A model generated the notes under the pieces. It was not told the origin of the DNA and searched no databases. It worked only from the letters and a program-made list of their open reading frames with translations. A stretch of 64,000 bases of DNA from NCBI RefSeq assembly GCF_028554725.1, contig NC_071670.1, positions 806,001 through 870,000 on the forward strand. The letters run 5' to 3'. Shown here piece by piece: positions 34,235 to 47,100 of the stretch (position 1 is its first letter; each line of letters opens with the position of its first letter). This DNA is from Zeugodacus cucurbitae (Eukaryota; Arthropoda; Insecta; Diptera; Tephritidae). The position numbers and the translations under genes were made by a program.

Positions 34235-37200
34235 CTGTGTGTGCAACATAGAAGAGATTTAGGAAATGATTAGAAAATGAATAAATTTGTAAGAAAGTGT
34301 GAATCTGCTCTGGAAATGAAACTACAAAAATAATTATATTTTTGTGATATCTTTTGTATAAACAAAGTCTTCTGAAAGTGAGTATGTGGAAAGCCCGAAT
34401 ACGGGTTGAACCTTCCTGACTCTTTATAACATAAAAAGGTGTGACGCCCTTACGTATGCTACTTCTTTTGCTAATTGCTAACAAGCGCATGTTCTTAATA
34501 ATCGTTTGTCTGAAGTTTCTCGCGACACAGCTGTTGCTAGTCTTCCATGCGCTAGCTACCACACAAGGTTAAACGTGGCATTGTGGCAAAGCGCCTAAAT
34601 TTATACTAAGTTTTTTGGAACAAAATCGAATTATTAGAGAAATATATATTGTTATACCCGCGGTCCTTTATTAGTATTTATTTTTTCCCCAATTCAATTG
34701 CTTCCTAAAGCGCTCCAGCAGCGCTAAATTGAATTTCGTTGTGTTCGCTAAGACCAACCTCCAACTTTCATCGATTGTTGTTGTAGCAATTTTGACTTAA
34801 GGTCGCAGGTTATTGAAGCGCAGTGCTGCAATTTCCGCACACAAACAATAACAAGGTCATCAATTTTATGATTTGTTGACACAAATCAATCGTGGTTTTT
34901 GGAGGTGAGAGCAACAACAAAAACATTACCATAAACTGCTTATACAGAAGCAGAACGGGTGGAGCCGCAGTCCTAAAGAGTCCTAACAATGCCAAGTGGA
35001 AAATATTAATCAAACGAAAGGCTTCAAAAGCGCGCTATTTGTAGGGGAAGTGAAGGGGGCGTAGGCACGTGTGGCGACCATTGCGACATGTAAATTTTTC
35101 TAATCAACAAAACTTTCCGCGACCATTAGCGACAATGGTTCTTTGGATTTGTAGCGTGAGCTCCATGCGCCGGTGGCATGTCAAACTGCCGTAAAAGCTT
35201 TCAGCTGCTGTTTAATAAATTTTCGTTCTCTGTTTTCGCTTTCGTTGCTCCTTTTATTGCTTTTGCACTTTGACATTTTGCTTGTCATGTTTTCTTGCCC
35301 TGACATTGGCGTTCTTCCAAAGCACTGTTACTTGCGCCTCATGTGACTGGCCTTAAGCTGTCTTGCTATTTCTTCGCCGTATTCTGACAGCGTCCACTTT
35401 GTTTTTGGCCAAATTGGCTACCGCATGTCTGTCCGATAATAAATATGAGTGATTCAGCATGGCTACTAATTTACATGCGCGATGAATAGTGGAAGCTTCG
35501 AGTTGAGGCTTCATAATTTGACCTTTTGCGGTGGTTATGACAATTGAAGCTATAGAAGTGAGGTCAGCAGGGTTTTAAATAATTGTAGAAATCGATGATA
35601 ACTAGAGAGCGTACTAGTTGTACGACATATAGTCTACATTTCATGATAAAAGGGAGAAAAATCGTTGTTCGAAGGCTAAATAGAAATGTTTAGCTCTTAA
35701 TTATCATAGTTTCACACCCATTTCTATTCTACTTAGCAAATACAGCGCCCAATGGAAAATTTATAACCTTTTTAAAGTGATATTTTTATCTATAGTCCTC
35801 CACAATGTTCAAAGATATCAGTAGTAGCAAAGCTATATGTATTTCTAAGACCTCAAGAGAACTGCTTCATAATTGAGAAACCTTTTTTTCTGCTCGAATG
35901 GCAAGTTGATAGCCTAGAGGAACGCTTCTTCGATTACCCTTGTTAATATGGCTATTCAGAATTACCTCCCACCTTTTAAACGGATAACTGACTGAACATC
36001 GGGGAGCTCCAAACCAATTTTAATCTATTTAATAGTTCCAAATATCTATAGAAGAAAATTCGATTGTCATATGTTATTTACTTTGTCCATTACAAATCGA
36101 ACACTCATTCCTAATGACCTTTCCACACACCCATACTCTCATACGTTCAAAAATATGCATAACTGTTCATGCTCTTCTCTCTGATTAACCTCATAATGAG
36201 TGTAGGTGCGTGTAATATGAGTGAGTGTGTGTGAAGCTGCTAAGCGCCTGTGCATATGCTTTATGGTATATAAATTTTAGTTGGAAATTCAGCACTGCAA
36301 TGTGAAATGGTGAGAATTGGTAAAACGCACTGCCGCTGCAATTAGTGGCACTCAAATGGCCACAGGCAACTGCAAAAGCGTACTCTGTGGGGTTCTCTAA
36401 CTTCTATATTTGCCTCGATCAAATATACAAATTGGTGTTGTAATGTGCATAATACATACAAAATTTGTATTTTCGGAGAGTTTGTTACCAAATAACAATT
36501 ACAATAACAAAAAAAATCGTTTTGTTGTATTCTGCGTGCAATTAACTGGCGTGTCGTGCATGTTCCGGCTAATCGATAAGAGCTACATATACATATATAT
36601 AATATATACTTATATATATCTATATACTCGCTTCATTGCCTATGCCTCATGCGTGTGGTATTTGTGTGCGTTTTTTTTTTTATTAAGCACGTGTCTTTGC
36701 TGCATTATTCATTTGATTAGCATGCAAATTTCGTAAATAATTAAAATGTCATTAGCCTGCCTTTCGGTTAATTGAATGCTCGCTGAAATTTTAATTGAAT
36801 TCCAGCAAATATTCATAACACCATGCGGAGATATACAATATATTTTAATAAAAAATTAAGTAGTTTTTTACAGTTAATAATTTTATCTATAATTATTTTT
36901 CTGATGAAATCAAATTTTGACCGGAGAAAATCCTAATTTGAATTTTTTATTTTAATTATTTTTGTGTAATACTATTATATTATCCAGATATATTTGCTTA
37001 GCTTCTCTATACTTGTTTAGACGTGATAAAATGCCGTTTAGAGTGTCTACTTATAGACGCCAAATAGTATAAAGCGAGTGTAACAGCTGCGTAAGTTATT
37101 GAGTCAGCGTAAACACCAAAGCAACAACGTGACAAATTCAGTGAAATTCTTGGAAAATTCAACTCAATAAAAAATAAGGGAAAGATGTCAAAAATGTTGC

Positions 37201-38436
37201 CATATTTTTGCAATTCTTATGCAAATGTATGTATATTTAACACTTAAAATGAACACGTTCTTATCAAAATATTCGAAATAATGTATACCTAACCTAAGCT
37301 TTCACGAAAATCTAATATCATCAAATTTTCATTAAAAAATCTGACTACACGTCTCTTTCAATGCTGAAGTATGTGCTCCTCAATTCCTTCTGCAAATATT
37401 TTCACAAAGAATTTGAATTTTCCCACAACCGTTTTTCATACACCCGATAAGTTTATTCAAACACCTTCGCATGGTTTCTTCTCAAATCAAACTGCAACAA
37501 CATCCAGAATAAGCCATATAGTCCAATAACAATAAAATAAAACTTTAGCGAATAGCTGTAGAAGAAAGAGACATAACAGTAAAATAATTTTCGCGAACTT
37601 TTGTCATATGTTTATAGATCAAACATGCAATAGAAAAGGCGAAAATTAAGACATAAAATAGCGATTGACAAATAAAAGTTGGTTTAAGTTTCCACGATGG
37701 TTGGAGGCATACAACATTGTTTCGGTTTGTCTGTATTATATGTTGCAGTTATGTATGAAATTTCAGATAAAAGAGACTAGTGGCTTTTGTGAAAACTCTT
37801 TTTTCGGAACTGTTGGTCAAAAGTGATCAATTCGTAATAAAAAACATGCATTTTTAATACTAGAAATGTATATTAGGGTGACGTCCTTTATGAACTATTT
37901 ACGAGCTCTCATATGTATGCTATGTTGCCAATTTTCACACCAAGTAGCGATTCACTAGTTACTGAACCAATTAGAAGTATATTTCGTGTTTATAGTAGTC
38001 CATTCTTTTCAAATCAGTTTATATCCCAGACGCAGATGCATTTGCAGATAATGCATTCATAATCCTATTAGATTTCTAACTGTTCAAGTCCTTAAGTCTT
38101 CATTTCCTAAATTCTTATTCGTTATGAACCGATTCTGAGGCATTCTTTTAAAATTTTTATATAGATAGCTGTTCCAAATATCTTCCTGATCTCGAGCTTC
38201 GAAAATTTATGTCGTCAGATATCTCTCCAAGATGGAATTATGAACTAACGTTTAACGGTTATCATACTAATGTGGCATCAACAACTGTCTACTGTTGTTT
38301 TTTAGCTCGCTACATTTTTACAATTTCTACGAGTTTTTGAGTGGGAGAGTTCGTGTTTTCATAAATAAAGAGTATTTGCCTAATTTGCCATTCTTTATTA
38401 GCTGCTGTAGCTTTGAGTCAACCGGTCGTTTTGTAC
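34235..38436 (-). other. eag intron between cassette X and exon C
   Basis: 4.2-kb intron. It carries a TA-rich palindromic tract at about 36587-36626 (ATACATATATATAATATATA) and no conserved frame. I found no second cassette exon. Confidence 0.75.
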
Positions 38437-38484
38437 TTGGTTGCGACTTTCCATACTTCGACATCGTGCAGCCGCATTGAGCAT
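38437..38484 (-). CDS. eag cassette exon X: 48-nt insert in the PAS domain
   Basis: Predicted alternative exon. The acceptor is very good (tttggattattttttcag|ATGCTC). The 48-nt body runs in phase 1 at both ends, and the donor is CCAA|GTACAA. Inserted between exons B and C it gives K-K-N-[NAQCGCTMSKYGKSQP]-K-T-P-L-W. From memory, a Drosophila Eag isoform carries NLQCGCALSQFGKAQTQE at the same point. The shared Q-C-G-C, the aligned S-x-(F/Y)-G-K and the identical position make homology convincing despite the small size. The insert lengthens a loop of the PAS domain. The donor is weak at +3 to +6, consistent with regulated inclusion. Confidence 0.82.
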
Positions 38485-40581
38485 CTGAAAAAATAATCCA
38501 AATAAAGTAAACCCAAAGTGCAGTTAAAGAGCAAATTATTGAAAATTAAAATACAAAAACTAAAGCAAGCAATAATTGTGAATTCAAAGGTCAATAAATG
38601 AATGCAAAAACTCATTACTTAAAAAAAAATATATATATATAAAGCACATAACTGTACATTTAACAAAAGGCCAAAAGTGTAGTGAGTTTATGTTTTTTGT
38701 TTAATAAATACCAGAAATAATATTATGCGCTCAATGCCTAGCCATTGATGACGTCAATCGTGTGCTTGTAGCTTTCGCCATTTATTCATTATAGCCGCTG
38801 CATTAATGCTGATGACTTTGTTACAACAAACAAAAAAATAACGGTTAATTTATAAGCGACTGACTGGGGTGCATTGCCTGAGATATGAAAGGCAATTAAC
38901 CCTTCACTAATGGCACTTAGCTTAATTGCTGTTAGGATGCACTTTTATTATCTGCTTTATACTATCATTTATTGGCAGTACTTCCAATCTACACACGTAC
39001 TATAGAGACACTCTAAATAGGGGCTGAATAAGTCAATATTTTTATGTAAGCTACGAGTAGGGATGGATAAGATAGTGAGTCGTCTTTAAATTACAAACAT
39101 TGTGAGCCTAAATGCAACCCTGAAGTTGTCAAAAGACTGCTTCTAGCGGTATTTCGAGCTTTATAAATGTAAAGAATGGAAGAAAATGAATAGAAGAGAT
39201 GGAGAATAAATCAAGGAAGCTTTCTAAAATGAAAACATTTCAAAATACGTTGCATACTTTTAGGCGCATTAATGAAAGACATTTCTATAAGAGTAAATTG
39301 AGATTCTCAACAGCGGAAACCAGCAAGAACAAGAAGATATAGTGAAAGATATCGCTCTCCTGCCTCGTTCATCCGTAGATGCCTCCCTGGTACATACTTA
39401 CAGCATAGTCGCACCCCTCATTTGTGCCAAATACATAGTTTAGCTATGAATGCAGCCATCAGGCGAGCGCTACTACAGTCGGTCGTAAAATTATGCAGAC
39501 GAGTGTAAGCTTCTATTTTTATACTAACACAAATCACAACAAGTTAACAAGCTGAGCTGCACAATTGATGCTGTTGCATATTTAAATATGATGAAGGCTA
39601 AAAATAAAATCAACTACCAAGGAAGCAGTCGGCAGCGTGGCAGCATGAGAACATGTCTTGCAAAACCTAATAATACTCGCATGTAAATGAACAGAAACTA
39701 CTGTGTCTGTGTGCGCTACGGTGCAACTGCAAGTGTGCCTGCAACAACAAGCCAACCCGTTGCATATTTATGAGCGCCCAGTTCGCTGCCGCTGTGCGAC
39801 ATATGTAGTTCATCGTAATGTGTGTTCGCTTGTGTTTATAAATAAACAGCTTACTGCATGTACAACAACAACTTATCGAGTTCATTTGTTGTCGTCATCT
39901 AGCTTGTTTGCTTATGGCACAACAACAACACGATAAGTGTACCTGTGTCAACAGCGGCGAAAGTTCAACGAGTTGCCTACTTTAAGGCGCACACACAAGC
40001 GCCAAGTGTACGAAAGTTAAGCACAACTTCTGCCACATTAGTGCTCAAGTTGAAGCACAAGTATTTGGTAATTAAACACGTTGTGTTGGTTGCAGCAAAG
40101 CGATTTTTTTAAAATGTGGCAACTTTAAAGCAACTTGCAACATGCTTGTCAATTGCAATGAAGCAGAGCCTTTTGCATGTATTTCATTACTCAACTCTGC
40201 AAAGGCCTTGATTTAAGCTGTTTTGGGAATTTTATTAACTATATATTACATTTTTTTTATTTTCATATTATTTTACAAATTTCGAAAAATACCTTTCATT
40301 CACTGTTTGCTAATAATTTATTGTAAAATAAAATTTCCCTCACGGTTCATTGGTTGGCTTGAAAGCAATCATAACACAATAATCATTTATTTACTTTAAG
40401 CTACATTGCGTATTATTTTATTATACGCCTAAAAGTATGCTCATAAATATTTGAATAGCTTCGGCAAATATTGTTGCATTGCAAACTTGCATAAAATTAC
40501 TAGTTCATCGATTAGCAAAAAGTAAATGCAAGCGTATACCACAATAACACAGTTAAATATGCTTAACCATGCTCACTTCTA

Positions 40582-40643
40582 GCATACATTTAGGCGCAAT
40601 AGCATATTATGCACAAATAATGGTAAACAGCCTAAATGTATGC
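40582..40643. repeat. inverted pair of the dispersed motif (hairpin potential)
   Basis: GCATACATTTAGGC at 40582-40595 and its exact reverse complement GCCTAAATGTATGC at 40630-40643 form a 14-bp perfect stem around a 34-nt loop. Pairing does not extend much beyond the stem, so it is weaker than a usual microRNA precursor. Confidence 0.7.
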
Positions 40644-41395
40644 ACTTGTAAATTATTCAGTCATTGTTTACACAAAAACCACCGTTAATTAGAGCATTGG
40701 CGCTTATAAAATAATCCACGGCCGCAGGCAATTGTTATTTTATCGCACAATATTTTTTGAATTTCCTAATGAAATGTGACATTCGTATTATTTAAAATTT
40801 ATTGAAAATTTGAATTAACATATCGATGACCACCGCGGGGGCTAAATGTGAGCGGCATATACTTTAGACACCGTTAAAAGGTGATCTAATGATTTCCAAA
40901 TCTTCGCTTCAAGGCTTGAAACTTTGAAATTGTTTAATACAATTTGTTGGCGTGTGAATTAAAGTGTGTCTTCAGCAATTATATTCTCTCTCGCCTTTAC
41001 ACACAGCGGCAGAGTCGCAATTAAAACGGAAATGACAGTAAAATGCATTTCCGAACGCTTATAGCTTGTCGCTCATCGCTTATCAACTAGCGGAAATGAC
41101 TAAATCACATCCAATTGCAATGAATACAGGAAGCGTATTGAGGTGTCTCTAACTGTTTCTGTGTGTGTATGTGTAGGTGACTGTGGGGCCGCGTTTATAG
41201 AGAGCGTGAAGATGAGTGCATTGACTTAATAAAGCATTGAACAGTAGTGCACTCAAGTGCCCGAAATTTTCGTTGTAATTTAGTGGTAATACCTTGATTA
41301 TTTTAAAGCTCGAAATCTACAACCAAGCAGAAGCTACTCTTAATAAATAGTGTATTATGAACTAGTAATTAATTTGAATTTAAAATATGTTGGGA

Positions 41396-41625
41396 AAAGT
41401 AAGCATACCTTTAGGAGATTTTGGGGGAAATACAAATCTTAAAGCGAAGAAAGGGTATAATTTCTTCTATAATATAATTTATTTATTCATTCATTAAGCC
41501 CAAGCGTGTGTATGAAGCAGTACTTTCAACAGCTGCGGCTTTTCGAAACTGAAGCATACCTCTAGGAGATTTTTGCCGTAAATACAAGTTCTATTGCAGA
41601 GGAAGGGTAGCTTAAAACTATATGA
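41396..41625. repeat. two-copy local duplication carrying the dispersed motif
   Basis: The segment starting at about 41401 (AAGCATACCTTTAGGAGATT, then GGAAATACAAATCT) recurs about 151 bp later from 41552 (AAGCATACCTCTAGGAGATT, then GTAAATACAAGTTCT). Both continue with a similar AGGAAGGGTA- or GAAAGGGTA-type sequence. Confidence 0.7.
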
Positions 41626-42872
41626 ATTTGTTAAGTTCGAGCAGTTGTAAATCCCAATTATTTTCAAATCTAAGATTTAACTGCTAATTTCCATAACTAT
41701 AGCATACTTTTAGGCGCATGGAGTGAAATTGTTCAGAAAATGGTGTTTCTCCAAGCGATTTACTATGATATGTTCACGTTAACTTAAAAAATATGAATTT
41801 AATGCACTCAGCTTATTTAAATTTCTAAAATAACAGTAGCTCATATAAGTATGTAGACAGGAGTATTCACCATTTGCAGGCTGTTAATGCGCCGCTACAT
41901 GAGCTTATCACATTTCGTAATCATACAACAACTACTCACATACACACACACATACATACGCCAAATTGACCTCATTCACATGGGAGACGCCTCCCGCCTA
42001 ATGGCCACTTTAACCCACTTAATGGCCTATGCGACGGCCTGGTAAAGGCACTAAAATGCAAAGCGAACACATTTCCAGCGGGTTAGACGCGAAAGCGCCA
42101 CTACAAACGCACATTAAATCATACAAATTCACATAAGAGACAGCTCATTCGCATATGTGAGAGCACATAACGGGGCTAATGAATATAATATTGTAGATTG
42201 TTGGGCAGATAACAGGCTTCAGCGTGCCACAAAGGCGGCCAGCCAAGCAGAATATTATTCATACACATGTATACAGGGTATGTAAGGGAGAGGAATTTGT
42301 TGCTGGTGGAACATGCACTTCTGTCACATATACACACGGTGTGATCTGTGTGCTTTAGTCCTTTGTAAGGGCTACCTGTGAATGTGTGGTTGTGTTGTAC
42401 TACATTGTGTGCCGATTCACGCGGAGTCGGCTCTGTGAAGCGCACTCAGGCGCTCTTTGCTTAAAATTACCAAAAAGTTAGTTAGCATACGGAATGAATG
42501 AATGAGGCCAGGTGTGAATTACAAGCCCCCAAAGCTTTATGAATAATACATTGACTCATTTTAAAGCGTGCTTGCAGTTGCCTAATGACACGACTGTCTT
42601 TTGTTTTATTAATAAATAGGTTCCATTTAACAGACTCACATCACCTTCTGGCGGCTTTTATTATTTAACGTACTACCAAGCGGACACAAAATACAAACTA
42701 CAATTTGTTTTTGCTATACACTTCTTTATACTGTTATACGGGCTCAACTACTTCTTACCATTCTACTCCTTAACTACTCTTCAAGTAACATTCACGCTAC
42801 ACTCTCTTCAACTTATACTAAACCACTTAGTCTTATCACAAACACCACACGCATTTGGTTTGTTCTACTCAC

Positions 42873-42985
42873 TGTTCTTTTTGTAGAGTAAAATTTCGAA
42901 TTGATCTTGCTGCTGATTCTCCAATGTGAACTCCAGCCTCGCCACCGTCTCCTTGTCTGTCAGCTCGCCATACATGAAGCCGCAT
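42873..42985 (-). CDS. eag exon B: central PAS domain
   Basis: 113 nt: one base, 37 codons and one base. The acceptor tttcag|ATGCGG completes Arg from exon A, and the donor AACA|GTGAGT is good. It encodes CGFMYGELTDKETVARLEFT, LENQQQDQFEILLYKKN. This is the middle of the eag PAS domain, including the conserved CGFMYGE and EILLYKKN. Reading phase is compatible with direct joining to exon C or with inclusion of cassette X. Confidence 0.96.
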
Positions 42986-43390
42986 CTGAAATGAGCAAAA
43001 ATTTAAAATAATTATTTAAAAATACCCATCAATGTTCAGAACATAGCCTGATATACACCTAAACTATAATTTGAATTGATGTATATTTCTATCAGTTCCT
43101 TCTACAATAGATAAATCAAGTATTAGAGAAGAGTTTCAATGACTAAAACTGTCTGCATTCAATCCAACCTTTACAAGTTTCAGAAACCGAATAGGATTTC
43201 AGCAGATCTCCTATCATCCCCAGCTTGCTTGCAATTGACTTTACGCTTAACCTCAGACACACTCAACTTCCCTTGACTACAATTGACCCCTCTCTTTATA
43301 CAACATTATCTTTCGTCAAAACAAACCGTCCATCTTCACATAATCTCTTATAATAAGAAGAAATTCGATCTCATGTGACCACTGAAAATA

Positions 43391-44134
43391 TAGTCACACT
43401 TCAGGTCACCCCTCAAAATATAAACAAAACTGCCAAAATTTAAACAAACCCAATCACGTGATCCTCAAAATGTAAATAAACCCAACCACGTGACCGTTCA
43501 TAATGTAAACAAACCAGGTCACGTGATCTCGAAAATGTAAACAAACTTGATCACGAGATCCTCAAAATGTAAACAAAACCGGTCACGTGACCCTTTAAAT
43601 GTAAACAAATCCAATCACGTGATCTTCAAAATTTAAACAAACCCGGTCATGTGACCCTCAAAATGTAAACAAACCATGTCACGTGACCCTTCAAAATGTA
43701 AACAAACCTGCCAAAGGTCATTGACCCCTTTCAAAGTTCATTGACCCCTTTCAAAGGTCATTGACCACTTCCAAAGGTCATTGACCTCTTCCAAGGGTTT
43801 GTTTACATTTTGAGGAGCACGTGACCTGGTTTGTTTACATTTTATGGGTCACGTGATTGGGTTTGTTTACATTTTGAAGGGTCACGTGACCTGATTTGTT
43901 TACACTTTTAGGGTCACGTGACCGGGTTTGTTTACATTTTGAAGAGCACGTGACCTGGTTTGTTTAAATTTTATGGGTCACCGGGTTTGTTTACATTTTG
44001 AAGGGTCACGTGTCCGGTTTTGTTTACATTTTGAGAATCACGTGATTGGGTTTGTTTACATTTCGAGGGTCACGTGGTTAGGGTTTTTTTACATATTGAG
44101 GGTTACGTGGTTAGGTTTGTTTACATTTTGAGGA
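43391..44134. repeat. inverted-repeat array of about 32-bp E-box plus forkhead-site units
   Basis: The left arm (about 43415-43708) repeats a unit reading GTCACGTGACC, a short TCAAAATG spacer and GTAAACAAAC. The right arm (about 43797-44134) repeats the reverse complement, GGTTTGTTTACATTTTGA then GGTCACGTGACC. The step is about 32 bp. By eye I count 14 exact CACGTG (for example 43455, 43583, 43681, 43819, 43915, 44039) and about 15 exact GTAAACAA or TTGTTTAC, with further one-base variants. The arms meet at a central 20-bp repeat (43711-43793). The single strand could fold into a very long hairpin. It may be a satellite-like or foldback element. Confidence 0.93.
43711..43793. promoter_or_regulatory. 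four 20-bp units forming nuclear-receptor IR1 elements
   Basis: Four units at 20-bp spacing each carry two half-sites inverted around one base: AGGTCATTGACCC (43715), AGTTCATTGACCC (43735), AGGTCATTGACCA (43755) and AGGTCATTGACCT (43775). The last is a perfect IR1. Established knowledge: the ecdysone receptor EcR/USP binds inverted half-sites of the AGGTCA type separated by one base. Function here is inference; the units are also part of a repeat. Confidence 0.55.
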
Positions 44135-47100
44135 TTCACAGGTGATATCAAGATAGGAATCATGTGATTTGTAGTAAAAGGTCGTTTGAGGTCAAATGAA
44201 GTGCCAGGACGGTCAAGCTTTATCGTTTACACTCTTTCAGGGCCGAGTTAGAAGTCGGGTGACGTGAGGTCAAGTAGGGGATCAACAGAGGTCTGGTTTG
44301 TGAGTTTATTTGTTTCTATTAGAGAAAAAGCTCATCTACAATATCTTTAAATACTTTTTGTATCAGATATTACCAGGAAGCTCTCTCACAATCTAGACTT
44401 CGGCTATAGTTCCATATAATTTGTGTCGAAGTGAAAGTGATTGGAATGCGGTTGCGTTCCATTCTATAAATCCATGAATAAATGTTTTTTTCGAAAAGGA
44501 TATACGCACACACTATATATATACGAGTATATTGCACCCATAGACACATAACCTCACAATGCCACAATATTTGATTTTATGATTGTATTTACGACGGCGA
44601 CCAAAATAAATGAAAACATCGATTGAAGAGCGTAAAATGGGCACACACCAAATAAATAATCTCGATAAACAAAAGCGAAAGTTTGCACAGGCAGCCCAAG
44701 GATGTGGATGCAGCGGCCGAAGGGCGCTACGGAAATTGCTGAAAAAAGCACAAAAGCCAATAAAATAAACAGAGAAAGGCAAAATTGACACAAATCCTTC
44801 GGCGAATGAGGGTTGTGTCGAACGAGAAGGTGGAAAAGGTGGAGGAGGATGGAGCGGCGAACGGGGTCCGTTACTAGGGCAGTGGCACGTTGTGCATGCA
44901 TTGTGTCACAAAATGGTGGAACTGCGCCGCAGTCGGGAGTGTGAAGTGTGAAGTATAGATAAAAGTTCGAATGAGGTTTTGGTTAGTTAGTGTGCGGGTG
45001 TGTAACGGTACACGAGTTTACATGTGAGCGCGGCATTCGAGTTCGACACGCAAATGATTGATACTTGCAGTTGGTGTGCCATGAAATTTACAACCAAAAA
45101 AAGCTTTTGAATATTGAATATATTTTATTTTTATTCTTCATTGCTGTTTTTGCCTGCAACACAAATATTGGCCGCAAATCTTTTTGCTGCTTCGCCGTCG
45201 CCGCACACAACCTTGCGGCGAAATGTGTGAAAGGGAATAAAACAAGACAATCAAGGCGCAGCTAAAACCAATGTTGCCAAAACAGCGGCAAAGTAAGCAA
45301 ACAGAATTTAGGAAAAATAACAAACACAACAATAACACAGAGTGTGCAACCGCAGAGTGGCGCCACAACCGCAGTGTGAGTGCGGGTGACAATGCCAAAC
45401 ACCCGCAGCGCCGTGGCAATAACAACTGCAACATCCAATAAAAACAATAACAACAACATTAATAACAACAACAAATGCAGCCACTAAGCCGCTTAGATAG
45501 TAAAAATGAAAACAAAAACAAAACAATTGACTTGCAACATGCGATATGTTGCATGCAACGCGCACACACTCATTCGCACTTAGAGGCGCTGGCCTCACAC
45601 ATGCGTTGCCTAGTTTAAGGCGTTGGAAATCAAATATTACTCTGATATCATTGGTGTTTTCGACATGAGGACCAACAACGTGTGACTCGCTGCATTCGAA
45701 AGGCAACAATGCTGAGGTAAAGAATATAAGCTGGGTGAGGGAGAATATATTAGACAACAGGGAAAGTAGCTTAAATAGGGTTAATTGCCGTTTTTCCATT
45801 GCAACTGCTTTATTTAACAGTCTCTTTGGATTTGAAAGTGGAGAAGAGTGATTGCTCAAACAAAGGGCCCAGGAACATTCAAATCGAGCTTATTCAATCA
45901 TTTTAAATTTGAAAAGGGTTTCCTTTAGCTTATTTGCCATTCCTCTTTCTGTCATTCATTGTTATCTTAATCATATCAGATATTATTCCTAACTGTTCCA
46001 GAATAGTACAGCTTCCTTGATAAGGTTTATATTAGGCAAAAGTGACCTTCAGAGCTTGACTTTTGCAAATCCTTGGGTTATACTTAGGTTATAATCGAAA
46101 GTAAGATTTAGATCTGTCGTTTAAGGATCAATTTCTGTAAGAACATTGAAATATAGACGAGATAGTCTCGATATTGGGGCTTTATTAAGAATGAGCTGTT
46201 ACAATATCGGGAAGCGGTTGGCGGTTCTTCCACAAAGTGGGTTTCATCTCAGTGGCCTCCCTATTTCACGAGAAGTATTTTAAGTCACCTAAGATACTGC
46301 AATCCCATTTCAAGGCGCAAATCTTTGAGAGATGGCAATTCTATATTGCCAAAGCAGCAGATTAACGAATGCGGTTTCATAAGGACCCAACCGTTATGGC
46401 AAAATGTTTTTCCGCATAATAATTTATTTGGAATGTACATTTACAACATGCTAAACAAGAGCAAGTTGGATAAAAACGGTTAAAGATGCGCTTTAACTGA
46501 AGAGAGAGAGGAAATAATGAACGCAAGGACATTTAAAAATAGCCACAGCGCATCGCAACGTAAACAAACAACACTAAGGCAAGCCAAGTAAAGTTCAAAG
46601 CGCCAGCGGAAGTGGCCAGCGAAGAGCTGAAAGCCCACAACTAATGAAAAAGGTGGAAAATACGCAAATCATCGCAGTGAGCAGCAGCTGATGGCCGCTA
46701 AAAGCCAATTTACGGCCTAAGACCGCAAAGCGGCACGTAAGTGTATGCTAAGTGAGTGAGTAGATGTGTAAGGGGAGTCGGAAGAAATTTACAACCTGAG
46801 AATTAGCGCAAAAGTGCGCAAAGCGAGCAAGTGAGCTACTGAAAGGCCCGTGAGCTTAGTTGGACCTTCTGGACTGTATACGAAGATGTGTGTTTTGTGT
46901 GCGCACATTTCTCGAGTTGAGAGCTACGGTTGCCTGTTGACTATTTTTAGAAATGAACTGCTTGCGGCGACAGTAAATATTTGCGGCACGCAGACGGTAT
47001 ATCAAGCGCTGTCACGGTGCTAATTGCGCGCCGGAGCCGCCGAGTTCCAAGGCAGCGCTGACGGGTTAACTAAGCGGCGGCAGGTCAGCGCATACATCAA

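Larger units (their letters stand above)
38485..42872 (-). other. eag intron between exon B and cassette X
   Basis: 4.4-kb intron. It contains several copies of the dispersed GCATACNTTTAGGCG motif (39252, 40426 inverted, 40582, 40630 inverted, 41702) and a two-copy duplication at 41396-41625. GTGTGT patches lie near 41160. No other exon was found. Confidence 0.75.

Noticed and set aside
34235..34562. Upstream extension of the exon C frame
   Set aside because: A clear acceptor (cacacag) and phase agreement with exon B place the exon edge at 34234; the extension has no similarity.
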